From: DASTSN01 sp035760665
GTDB taxonomy: Bacteria > Bacteroidota > Bacteroidia > Chitinophagales > Chitinophagaceae
Assembly: GCA_035760665.1 (NCBI GenBank)
Contig: DASTSN010000067.1
Location: 1-27,410 of the forward strand
Reading direction: 5' to 3'
DNA length: 27,410 nucleotides
Part shown: positions 1-6,600 of the stretch, in pieces
How positions within the stretch are numbered: the first letter of the stretch is position 1
How the letters are laid out: the number at the start of each line of letters is the position of its first letter
The notes under the pieces: model-generated
What the model saw: only the letters and a program-made list of their open reading frames with translations
Databases searched by the model: none
What the model was told of the DNA's origin: nothing
Translations under genes and position numbers: made by a program

Positions 1-114
1 GGCCTATTGTTCTGGCTGGGCAATGCCGGCGAATCGGATGCGGCACTAATAAGCGGTTATGCTGTGGCCACGGTTTGTTTTGGACTTATGCTACAACAAT
101 TGCGGAATGTATAA
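1..114 (+). CDS. C-terminal fragment of a probable membrane protein
   Basis: Frame 1 is open from the left edge and ends in TAA at 112-114, giving the last 37 residues of a protein that starts outside the window. The fragment has two hydrophobic stretches (around LLFWLG and GYAVATVCFGLML) and a short polar tail, QQLRNV, which fits the final transmembrane segments of an integral membrane protein or transporter. No family can be named from so little sequence. It points rightward into the gene-poor stretch before the repeat array. No convincing T-tract terminator follows it directly. Confidence 0.5.
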   Translation, partial: GLLFWLGNAGESDAALISGYAVATVCFGLMLQQLRNV

Positions 115-225
115 GGAATCATCAGCGATTTTTTTCACTGTTAGCTTTTGTATGTTCTTTTTAATGCAGCTATATTTATTTCATCTTCGGTACATCCGTT
201 AAACTGGTTATCAATGAATTCGGGT

Positions 226-248
226 ACAACTCTCCATTAAAGAGTTGT
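226..248. repeat. 8-bp inverted repeat overlapping the -33 element
   Basis: ACAACTCT (226-233) and AGAGTTGT (241-248) are perfect reverse complements separated by 7 nt. No T-tract follows, so this is a poor intrinsic terminator. Its right arm contains the TTG of the promoter-like pair at 245-273, which would suit an operator. This role is inferred from position only. Confidence 0.45.
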
Positions 249-273
249 CTCATCGGAGCAAAATATAGATTTG
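245..273 (+). promoter_or_regulatory. Orphan Bacteroidota-type promoter
   Basis: TTG at 245-247 and TAGATTTG at 266-273 match the Bacteroidota -33 (TTG) and -7 (TAnnTTTG) elements, with an 18-nt spacer. Transcription would start near 280 and run toward the 21-bp repeats. No clear gene follows on this strand, so the product could be a non-coding RNA or transcription antisense to the epimerase. The -33 element lies inside the right arm of the inverted repeat 226-248. The consensus match is seen; activity is inferred. Confidence 0.4.
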
Positions 274-455
274 TTTATGAATATGGCACTTATTTTTTAA
301 TCTGTTTGGCTGTTTGATTATTTGAGCTGGCAAATGGCAATTCAAGTGAGATGTTTTTGCTTTCTGTTTCCTGCAAATTGGACATTTCCTTCTGTCATTG
401 TTGCCAGGGCTACTTCTGCGAATTGTAAACTACTGGTTCACAGCCTTATAAGCTG

Positions 456-472
456 ATACAACATCGTTGTAT
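456..472. repeat. 7-bp palindrome beside the repeat array
   Basis: ATACAAC and GTTGTAT are perfect reverse complements around the 3-nt centre ATC. It lies about 13 bp before the first 21-bp repeat dyad. There is no T-tract on either side, so it is not a normal terminator. It could be a protein-binding site or an RNA hairpin that bounds the array. Confidence 0.4.
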
Positions 473-484
473 TGACCTTTTCCT

Positions 485-660
485 TCATTCAATGATGGCC
501 TTCTTTCGTTCAATGATAGCCTTCTTTCATTCAATGATAGCCATCTTTCGTTCAATGATAGCCATCTTTCATTCAATGATAGCCTTCTTTCATTCAATGA
601 TAGCCTTCTTTCATTCAATGATAGCCTTCTTTCATTCAATAATGGCCTTCTTTCAGTCAT
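485..660. repeat. 21-bp tandem repeat array (8 units plus a degenerate end)
   Basis: Eight 21-bp units run from 487 to 654, followed by a degenerate partial copy to about 660. They differ at only a few positions: A/G at the first base, T/A in the middle of units 3 and 4, and two changes in the last unit. Each unit junction carries the dyad TCATTCAATGA, perfect in five copies and with one mismatch in three. Because 21 is divisible by 3, frames without an internal stop stay open on both strands, giving a 7-residue repeat (LNERRLS on the minus strand, MIAFFHS on the plus strand). These frames are not by themselves evidence of a protein. The minus-strand frame has an ATG at 658-660, and the A/G variation at the unit start is silent in it (Asn codons), so a repetitive 76-aa peptide cannot be fully excluded. 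The array lies 50 bp beyond the end of the epimerase gene. Confidence 0.85.
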
Positions 661-710
661 GGATGGTCGGGCAGCTACCCTTTTTTGTTTTTTCAGGGGC
701 TTGGCCAGCT

Positions 711-1736
711 TTATTTTTGATAAAGGCCGGTGTAATTGATGCCCAGACCTGGGCCATTGCCGTAACTTATTTTGCCCTGCTGGTAGCCAAGGCCCGTAGC
801 CACATCTTCTGCCAGCAGCAGGGGGCCGTCCATATCCACATAATCAATAAAAGGTAGTAGATGGGCAATGGCGGCGGAGCCAATTGTGGATTCGTTCATG
901 CAGCCCACCATCACTTGCAGGTTCAGCTCATGAGCTTTGGCAATCATGCGGCGGGCCGGAGTAAGGCCACTGCATTTGGTGAGCTTGATGTTGATGCCGT
1001 GAAAATGATCTTTGCATTTTTCCACATCTTCTTCATACACGCAGGCTTCGTCGGCAAAAAGGGGCAACGGGGAGGCCTTGTACAATACTTTCATACCGGC
1101 CCAGTCGTCTTTGGCCAGCGGCTGTTCCACCAGCTCCACACCCAGTTCGGCCAGTTGGGGTATCAGCTGCAGGGCGGTTTCCAGTGTCCAGGCGGCGTTG
1201 GCATCCACCCGCAGCACAGCGCCGGTTTGCTGGCGCAGCGCTTTTACAATGGCAATATCATCGGGTGTGCCCACTTTTATTTTGTAAATGGGCCAGGGTG
1301 TTTCCTGCAGTTTTGCCAGCATCTTGTCAATGCTGTCTATACCGATGGTGTAATCGGTAAGCGGGTTGTGGCTGGTATCTCCGTTCCAGAGTTCGTACAG
1401 CTTTTTGTTTTTCATTTTGCCATACAGGTCCCAGGCGGCTATGTCCAGGGCGCACACGAGGAAATGGTTATGCGGCAGCAAGTGATGCAGGTAGTGCCAA
1501 TAGCGCTCTGGTTCGGTAAAGGCAAATTTTTCGATGAACAGTTTTTTTTGTTCCAGGTCGGCGATCATTTTCTCCACGGGAATATTGTAGTAGCTGATGG
1601 CCGGCGCTTCGCCATAGCCTTTCAGTCCCAGGTGTTCCAGCTCCACCACCAGGGTGGGTTGGTGTGTTTTGGTGCCTTTGGAAATAGTAAAGGGATGGCG
1701 AAACTTCAGTTGGTATGACCAGTATTGTACTTTCAC
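711..1736 (-). CDS. L-Ala-D/L-Glu-type dipeptide epimerase (enolase superfamily)
   Basis: This 341-aa protein belongs to the enolase superfamily, muconate lactonizing enzyme subgroup. The KxK pair (K152, K154) on the second barrel strand, the metal ligands D178 (VDAN), E204 (VEQP) and D229 (ADE), and K254 (KLTK) give the usual two-base active site. The DMDGP motif (D301, D303) is the DxD signature by which dipeptide epimerases bind the substrate amino group. It probably epimerises L-Ala-D-Glu or a related dipeptide from murein turnover, in the cytoplasm; the exact dipeptide is not predictable. The length is normal for the family. It starts 15 bp after the 4-alpha-glucanotransferase gene ends, so the two are probably cotranscribed. 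The tandem repeat array lies just beyond its stop. Confidence 0.93.
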   Translation of the reverse strand: MKVQYWSYQLKFRHPFTISKGTKTHQPTLVVELEHLGLKGYGEAPAISYYNIPVEKMIADLEQKKLFIEKFAFTEPERYWHYLHHLLPHNHFLVCALDIAAWDLYGKMKNKKLYELWNGDTSHNPLTDYTIGIDSIDKMLAKLQETPWPIYKIKVGTPDDIAIVKALRQQTGAVLRVDANAAWTLETALQLIPQLAELGVELVEQPLAKDDWAGMKVLYKASPLPLFADEACVYEEDVEKCKDHFHGINIKLTKCSGLTPARRMIAKAHELNLQVMVGCMNESTIGSAAIAHLLPFIDYVDMDGPLLLAEDVATGLGYQQGKISYGNGPGLGINYTGLYQK

Positions 1737-1751
1737 GGGTAAATGGTTATG

Positions 1752-4454
1752 TCAGTGCCGGCCGCAGTGGGTTACGTAATCGGCAAGCTCCTGGTTAAAT
1801 TCTTTCTGTCGTAGGAGGTCTTCCAGCGACAGGTGCATGCGGTAGCGCCAGTAGTGGCGGGGCACTGCGGGTATATTGATGCGCTCTTCGTGCGGGTTTT
1901 GTCGCCGCAGCTGCTCGCTCATGCCCAGCAGGTCCTGCAACTGGAAAATGCTCCACATGGCGGGTGAATAGAGGTGCTGCAGTACGATGGCGCGGTTAAT
2001 CCATGCTTCGCAGAAAAAGGGCGCCTCGCCCCATTGCCCCATGACAAAATTGTAAAAGCGCTGTGTTTTGGCGCGGTCTTCCTCCCACCAGCCGCGAATG
2101 GTGCTCATGTCGTGTGTGGAGGGGGTCACTACCGACAAATACGGTGCATCGTTGGGATGAAAGAATTCCGTGGCGGGGTTCTTGGGCATGCGCTGGATTT
2201 CCAGGCTCAGGATGCCGAGTTGCTTCATTACATCCGGCACACAGTGCGGTACCATGCCCAGGTCCTCGCCGCAAATAAGCATGTTGGTGGCAGCTTTCAG
2301 CTGCGGCAGTTTGTGCAGGGCTTCTTTTTGCCAAAAAGCATCTTGGCGGCGGTAAAAGTAATCCACGTACAGCTCCCGGAGGCGGCTTTGTGTATGGGCA
2401 TCGAGGTAGCGGAACGAGTAGGTTTGCTCCATGCCAATGCGGAAGTGAAAGGCTTCGCCCTGGGTGCCTTCTTCTTCAAAGAGCAGCACATTGCTGATGA
2501 GGTCGCAGAGGCCTTCGCGCAGGCGGTCATTCTCCGGGGTGCTCTCCTGCCCGGCAAAATAGCTTTCCACCTGGCGTTGCGTGGTAAAGTCAGGCAGCAG
2601 GTCGTAGCCATCAAAGCCGTTGGCCGTCACAAAACTTGTTTTGACTGTTTCGGCCAGGTCGCCAAAGACCTGCCACAATATCTCGTCGTTAATAAAAGGT
2701 TTGCAGTAGCGGTGGTAGTCGAACCAGATGCTTTTTTCACCAAACTCAGTAATGCGCACGGGTATGGCCGGCACAAAGCGCCCCATCACACCTTGCAGGG
2801 CATGCATGGGAATGCTCCAGATGCGGAAGAAGCCGAGAATATGATCTATACGGAAGGCGTCGAAGTAATTGCTCATTTGCTCAAAGCGCTGCTGCCACCA
2901 GGCAAATCCGTCTTCCTGCATGTGTTTCCAGTTGTAGGTAGGAAAGCCCCAGTTTTGCCCCCGCACGGCAAAATCGTCCGGTGGTGCACCAGCCTGCTCT
3001 TCCCGGTTAAAGAGGTGCGGCGCCACCCATGCGTCGCAACTGTAGCGGTACACACCAATGGGAATATCGCCTTTGAGAATAATGCCGTTTTTGTGCAGGT
3101 AATCGGCGGCTTCTTTCAGCTGCAGGTGCAAATGATATTGTACAAAAAAATGAAAGGCAATATCGTTGTACATCCTTGATTTGGGGGAACACAGTTTTTC
3201 TACCGAGTGGCTGTCGTAAACAGCATCCGTTTTCCATTGTTCAAACTGCGCCGTACCGTATTTATCGCGGAAATAGCAAAAAGCGGCGTACGGCAGCAGC
3301 CAGTGTTTGTTTTGTTCATAAAATGCATGGTAGTCTTCACTTTCGAAGCATTCCTGTTTTTGCAGGTCGTAGAGTTCCCGAAGCATCTGCACTTTAAACT
3401 TCATCACTTGTTCGTAATCCACTTCGGGCAGGTCGTTGAGTTGCTTCTGTTTCTTTTTCAGTGGCTTTAATGCGTCCTGGTGTTTTTTACCTGCCACTTT
3501 TTCTAAATTGACATAGGCGGGATGCAGGGCAAAGGCGGAGATGCCGGCATAGGGATATGTATCAGTCCAGGTATTGGTGGCGGTGGTATCATTCACCGGC
3601 AGCACCTGGATGAGTTTAAGGCCGGTCTTCTTTGCCCAGTCGGCCAGCAGTTTCAGATCGTTGAATTCGCCAATGCCAAAGCTGGTTTTGCTGCGCAGGC
3701 TAAAGACGGGAATGGCTACCCCTGCCCCTTTCCAGCTGTTGTTGGGCAGGTGGGCAAATCCATCATGGATGACCGTTAGTTTCCGGCGGGCGGCATCGCC
3801 ATAAAGCAGGCGGTTGTTGCCGGCTTCAAAGCGCACAAATTTTTCTTCTTTGATATTGTAGACACCATATTTATAAGCCAGCGGAAAGGTATCATCTGAT
3901 AAATCGAGCTTCAGCGTCCACCAGTTGTCTTCCAGTGCCAGCAGTAATGGTTTTACAGATGACCAGTGGCCCAGCGTTTCGCCATTGCCCAGCAGGCAGA
4001 GCACTTCGTTTTTGTGCAGCAGTGGCGCTTTCACGCGAAAGATGTGGGTGAAGTGTTTGGGCGTTTTATTTTTATAACGGGTGAAGTTGTGCTTTAGCAG
4101 GGTGTGCTGGTACGGAGCCAGGTAAAAGGCGTTTTCAAATTCCCCGGCATGGTTCCAGGTATCCACCACCTGTATTTCTTCAATGCTGTGCCTGGGAGAT
4201 GCGATTACCCTGTCGTTGCCCCATTCATAAATAATATCGCCATCTTTTCCTTTCAGTGAATATTTATAAGTGATGGTTTCTTTTGTTTTTACAGGCAGTT
4301 CCAGGTCGGCATACCAGAATTCTTCATTTAAAAACGTCATGGGAACTGGCGCTTGCTTCGCCTCCCCGTCAGTTGTAGGAAAATGATCTGCAAAATTGAG
4401 CCAAAGGCTTTGCCCAAATTCTGTGTGAAACCTGAGATAAAACTGGATTTTCAT
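1752..4454 (-). CDS. malQ: 4-alpha-glucanotransferase, DPE2-like, tandem CBM20 plus GH77
   Basis: This 900-aa amylomaltase transfers alpha-1,4-glucan segments between maltooligosaccharides or glycogen-type acceptors. Residues 1 to about 105 and 130 to 225 look like two CBM20 starch-binding domains (the second with LGNGETLGHW). The GH77 catalytic domain covers about 245-890. The GH77 catalytic residues are visible: nucleophile D537 in FRIDH, acid/base E730 in CGEDLG, and the stabilising D782 in STHDMS. About 130 residues are inserted early in the barrel (around 310-440). The architecture matches the plant DPE2 type rather than the shorter E. coli MalQ. There is no signal peptide, so it should be cytoplasmic. 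It is first in a two-gene transcript with the dipeptide epimerase. The ATG at 4452-4454 places CBM20 at the very N-terminus. Confidence 0.95.
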   Translation of the reverse strand: MKIQFYLRFHTEFGQSLWLNFADHFPTTDGEAKQAPVPMTFLNEEFWYADLELPVKTKETITYKYSLKGKDGDIIYEWGNDRVIASPRHSIEEIQVVDTWNHAGEFENAFYLAPYQHTLLKHNFTRYKNKTPKHFTHIFRVKAPLLHKNEVLCLLGNGETLGHWSSVKPLLLALEDNWWTLKLDLSDDTFPLAYKYGVYNIKEEKFVRFEAGNNRLLYGDAARRKLTVIHDGFAHLPNNSWKGAGVAIPVFSLRSKTSFGIGEFNDLKLLADWAKKTGLKLIQVLPVNDTTATNTWTDTYPYAGISAFALHPAYVNLEKVAGKKHQDALKPLKKKQKQLNDLPEVDYEQVMKFKVQMLRELYDLQKQECFESEDYHAFYEQNKHWLLPYAAFCYFRDKYGTAQFEQWKTDAVYDSHSVEKLCSPKSRMYNDIAFHFFVQYHLHLQLKEAADYLHKNGIILKGDIPIGVYRYSCDAWVAPHLFNREEQAGAPPDDFAVRGQNWGFPTYNWKHMQEDGFAWWQQRFEQMSNYFDAFRIDHILGFFRIWSIPMHALQGVMGRFVPAIPVRITEFGEKSIWFDYHRYCKPFINDEILWQVFGDLAETVKTSFVTANGFDGYDLLPDFTTQRQVESYFAGQESTPENDRLREGLCDLISNVLLFEEEGTQGEAFHFRIGMEQTYSFRYLDAHTQSRLRELYVDYFYRRQDAFWQKEALHKLPQLKAATNMLICGEDLGMVPHCVPDVMKQLGILSLEIQRMPKNPATEFFHPNDAPYLSVVTPSTHDMSTIRGWWEEDRAKTQRFYNFVMGQWGEAPFFCEAWINRAIVLQHLYSPAMWSIFQLQDLLGMSEQLRRQNPHEERINIPAVPRHYWRYRMHLSLEDLLRQKEFNQELADYVTHCGRH

Positions 4455-4614
4455 TCATGGGTTGTTTAGTGGACAGTCCGCCGCAGAAAATGTGTATTGA
4501 AAACACAAAATCTAGCTTGGGCGAAAATATTAAAAAGCCTGAATTATTTATGTTTTATTTGCCGAGATTACCTGGTTAGGAAAGCAAGAGCCTTGAAAAC
4601 CAGAATATTGATTT

Positions 4615-4643
4615 TTTGAATTGGCACGGTCACCCTATTTTTG
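4615..4643 (+). promoter_or_regulatory. Promoter of the 51-aa membrane protein
   Basis: TTTG at 4615-4618 and TATTTTTG at 4636-4643 (followed by C) match the Bacteroidota -33/-7 consensus with a 17-nt spacer. The predicted start of transcription, near 4650, lies only about 10 nt before the ATG at 4660, so the leader is very short. Confidence 0.55.
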
Positions 4644-4659
4644 CAAAAATTTTTATCGT

Positions 4660-4815
4660 ATGGAGCAACAAAAGAAAAACAGAGGGTTATACTGGCTGAT
4701 GTTTTTTGTGTCAACAGCCGGGCTCATTTTTGCCATTTACAGTCATTGGTCATGGCTAACACTAATTTTACCCTTTGTGACCACTTCTTTTGTGAAGGCA
4801 ATGGATATTATGTAA
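4660..4815 (+). CDS. Small two-helix membrane protein, unknown function
   Basis: This 51-aa protein has a short basic N-terminus (EQQKKNRG) followed by two hydrophobic stretches, residues 10-28 and about 31-44, with a brief polar turn between (YSHWSW). I do not recognise a family. The ATG at 4660 is chosen because a consensus promoter ends 17 nt upstream. An earlier in-frame TTG at 4621 would lie inside that promoter. A strong hairpin terminator follows the stop by 23 nt, so this is a self-contained transcription unit of about 210 nt. The tight promoter-gene-terminator arrangement is the main evidence that it is real. The alternative is a small RNA with a chance frame. Confidence 0.65.
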   Translation: MEQQKKNRGLYWLMFFVSTAGLIFAIYSHWSWLTLILPFVTTSFVKAMDIM

Positions 4816-4838
4816 ATACGTTATTACGAAACAATATC

Positions 4839-4863
4839 ACCACGGCTAGTCCGTGGTTTTTTT
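4839..4863 (+). terminator. Intrinsic terminator
   Basis: ACCACGG (4839-4845) pairs perfectly with CCGTGGT (4851-4857) around a 5-nt loop, followed by a run of seven T (4857-4863). It closes the 51-aa membrane protein unit. Confidence 0.85.
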
Positions 4864-4981
4864 GTGCCTGTTTGTTTGTACATAGTTGAGGCAGCGAATA
4901 TTTATTCACGTGCAGGCGGGTAAATGCAAAAATGAAATACCTTCACGGCCGAATTCCATTTAACCTGTTAAACTAACAAGT

Positions 4982-5398
4982 ATGAGAAAAATTTCAGTGT
5001 TGGCTTTTGCCTGGCTGCTGGTGAGCCTCTGCGCTACGGCACCTGTTTCTGCAACTGTAGTGATCAATCCTGTAAAAAGCAGCCAGCCGGGCGATCCGGA
5101 TCCGGCGAAGGTGAATGCAGCTGTTGCAGAATTCAAAAGCTTGTCCCGGAAAGAGAAGCGGGAACGCATCAAGGACGTTAAGAAAACCATCCGCCAGTAT
5201 AAGGCGGAAAAGAAAGCCGGCAGCGATCCCAGTACGGATACGGTATTGCTGGCGATCCTGGCTATCTTGCTGCCGCCACTGGCCGTGTACCTGCACGAAG
5301 GTGAAATCAACAGTAAGTTCTGGCTCGACCTGATTCTTACCCTGATCTTCTGGATACCGGGAGTGGTATATGCGCTGATTGTGGTACTGTCCAACTAA
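4982..5398 (+). CDS. YqaE/Pmp3 family membrane protein with signal peptide
   Basis: This 138-aa protein has three parts. Residues 1-24 form a signal peptide (KISVLAFAWLLVSLCATAPVSA-like, likely cut after VSA). Residues 40-85 form a highly charged helical linker rich in K, R and E. Residues 87-136 form a YqaE/Pmp3 domain, with the family features LLPPLAVYL, an acidic loop and WIPGVVYAL in two membrane helices. Pmp3 proteins are small stress-linked membrane proteins affecting membrane potential or cation balance in yeast and plants; the role in bacteria is unclear. The stand-alone family is about 50-60 aa, so the secreted N-terminal extension is additional and puts the linker outside the cytoplasm. 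It has no close operon partner and ends at a bidirectional terminator shared with lipA. Confidence 0.85.
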   Translation: MRKISVLAFAWLLVSLCATAPVSATVVINPVKSSQPGDPDPAKVNAAVAEFKSLSRKEKRERIKDVKKTIRQYKAEKKAGSDPSTDTVLLAILAILLPPLAVYLHEGEINSKFWLDLILTLIFWIPGVVYALIVVLSN

Positions 5399-5434
5399 GA
5401 TTGTTACGAATCAAACACGTTGCTTTCTACCAAT

Positions 5435-5464
5435 AAAAAAGCCGGCTCAGCAGCCGGCATTTTT
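5435..5464. terminator. Bidirectional intrinsic terminator
   Basis: GCCGGCT (5441-5447) pairs with AGCCGGC (5452-5458) around a 4-nt loop. Five T follow on the plus strand (5460-5464) and six A precede (5435-5440), which read as a T-tract on the minus strand. It serves the convergent YqaE-domain gene and lipA. Confidence 0.9.
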
Positions 5465-5492
5465 ATATAATTCGATAATTGCTAATTTGGTA

Positions 5493-6434
5493 TCAGGCAG
5501 TTAAAATAGCAGCCTGTTCTGCCTCCCACTGCTTTTTTCCCAGTCCCGGGAACACGTGCCGCTCACTGTGATAAGAAGACCGCACCAGCGGGCCGCTCTC
5601 CACGTAATCCAGCCCGATGCTGTAACCGATTTCTTTATAGGCGGCAAATTCATCGGGGTGTACAAAGCGCTGCACGGGCAAGTGTTTTTTGGTGGGCTGC
5701 AGATACTGGCCGATGGTGATGACATCACAGCCACTGTTGTGCAAGTCCCTCATCGTTTGCACCACTTCTTCTTTTGTTTCGCCCAGTCCCAGCATTATAC
5801 CACTTTTGGTACGCATACCAGCTTTCTTCAGGGTTCTGATCACTTCCATGCTGCGCCAGTATTTGGCTTGTATACGCACCTGCCTTGTCAGCCGTTCCAC
5901 GGTTTCGATATTGTGTGAGACGACTTCCGGCGCCGCGTCAATGATACGCCGGATGTTTTCCTGTTCGCCTTTAAAATCGGGAATCAGGGTTTCCAGCGTA
6001 GTATCGGGGGTAAGTGCTTTTACAGCTTTGATGGTGTTGTACCAGATGATGGAGCCACCGTCTTTCAGTTCATCGCGGTCAACTGATGTAATAACAGCGT
6101 GTTTTACCTTCATCAGGTAAATGGCTTCGGCTACCCGCTGGGGTTCGTCCCAGTCCACGGCATCGGGGCGGCCGGTTGCCACGGCACAAAAACCGCAGCT
6201 GCGGGTGCAGGTATTGCCCAGGATCATGAAGGTGGCGGTACCGGCTCCCCAGCATTCGCCCATGTTGGGGCAATTGCCGCTTTCGCAGATGGTATGCAGT
6301 TTATGTGTATCTACCAGGCCGCGAACGTGTTTATAACTTTCGCCAATCGGGAGTTTCACACGGAGCCAGTCAGGCTTTTTAAGCCGGGGCCCGTTTTCAT
6401 CTTTTATTTCGTTGGTTGCAGACGTTTCTGTCAT
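5493..6434 (-). CDS. lipA: Lipoyl synthase
   Basis: LipA is a cytoplasmic radical SAM enzyme that inserts two sulfurs into the octanoyl chain on lipoyl domains of 2-oxoacid dehydrogenases and GcvH. The 313-aa protein has both iron-sulfur signatures: the auxiliary cluster C50, C55, C61 (CESGNCPNMGEC) and the radical SAM CX3CX2C motif C76, C80, C83. The conserved RSSYHSE motif near the C-terminus (285-291) supplies the serine ligand of the auxiliary cluster. Length and order are standard. The gene has its own consensus promoter (6570-6600) just after the end of the upstream envelope-protein gene, and a leader of about 130 nt holding a perfect 9-bp inverted repeat. No lipB is visible in this window. 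Confidence 0.98.
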   Translation of the reverse strand: MTETSATNEIKDENGPRLKKPDWLRVKLPIGESYKHVRGLVDTHKLHTICESGNCPNMGECWGAGTATFMILGNTCTRSCGFCAVATGRPDAVDWDEPQRVAEAIYLMKVKHAVITSVDRDELKDGGSIIWYNTIKAVKALTPDTTLETLIPDFKGEQENIRRIIDAAPEVVSHNIETVERLTRQVRIQAKYWRSMEVIRTLKKAGMRTKSGIMLGLGETKEEVVQTMRDLHNSGCDVITIGQYLQPTKKHLPVQRFVHPDEFAAYKEIGYSIGLDYVESGPLVRSSYHSERHVFPGLGKKQWEAEQAAILTA

Positions 6435-6529
6435 AGTTGAAAATATTCATACCATTAATCAACAGTCAAGACCCTGTTTTCGTTCAGCATCTGAATGACG
6501 ACAACAGCGGTACAGTAAGTAGCTAAGGA

Positions 6530-6552
6530 GACTGTACAATTGCTGTACAGTC
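6530..6552. repeat. Perfect 9-bp inverted repeat in the lipA leader
   Basis: GACTGTACA (6530-6538) and TGTACAGTC (6544-6552) are exact reverse complements around ATTGC. A third copy of the core, GTACAGT, lies at 6510-6516. No T-tract follows on the minus strand. The palindrome lies just downstream of the predicted lipA transcription start, so it could be an operator or an mRNA hairpin. It could also act as a weak 3' end for the upstream gene. Confidence 0.5.
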
Positions 6553-6569
6553 ACTCATACACCTGTCTG

Positions 6570-6600
6570 CAAAAATACGGGATTACTTGCGACGCCCAAA
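6570..6600 (-). promoter_or_regulatory. lipA promoter
   Basis: On the minus strand TTTG (6597-6600), a 19-nt spacer and TATTTTTG (6570-6577) followed by C match the Bacteroidota sigma factor consensus very well. The start of transcription should be near 6563, about 130 nt before the lipA ATG. The -33 element overlaps the last codons of the upstream gene. Confidence 0.6.

Larger units (their letters stand above)
115..483. other. Gene-poor stretch with palindromes and an orphan promoter
   Basis: No convincing protein gene is seen here. The stretch holds a perfect 8-bp inverted repeat (226-233 and 241-248), a promoter-like pair TTG-N18-TAGATTTG on the plus strand (245-273), and a 7-bp palindrome ATACAAC-ATC-GTTGTAT (456-472). 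A 40-codon frame at 334-456 is open, but its composition is not protein-like. The stretch leads directly into the 21-bp tandem repeat array. Confidence 0.5.

Noticed and set aside
334..456. 40-codon frame in the gene-poor stretch
   Set aside because: No ribosome-binding site, odd composition and no similarity that I recognise. It is probably chance.
485..660. CRISPR array
   Set aside because: The repeats are directly adjacent with no unique spacers, and no cas genes are nearby.
492..857. Plus-strand frame through the tandem repeats (MIAFFHS repeats)
   Set aside because: It is open because the unit is 21 bp, and it then runs antisense into the epimerase gene with no recognisable domain. The A/G variation changes residues in this frame.
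861..1718. Long open frame on the plus strand opposite the dipeptide epimerase
   Set aside because: It is antisense to a gene with clear active-site motifs, and its translation resembles no family and is biased toward G, F and H residues.
1974..3179. 401-codon plus-strand frame opposite malQ
   Set aside because: It is a shadow of the GH77 coding sequence, which has all catalytic residues on the other strand.
4622..4644. Sigma-54 promoter (TGGCACG followed by TTGC)
   Set aside because: The GG and GC dinucleotides are 18 nt apart instead of the required 10. The same region fits the ordinary Bacteroidota promoter better.
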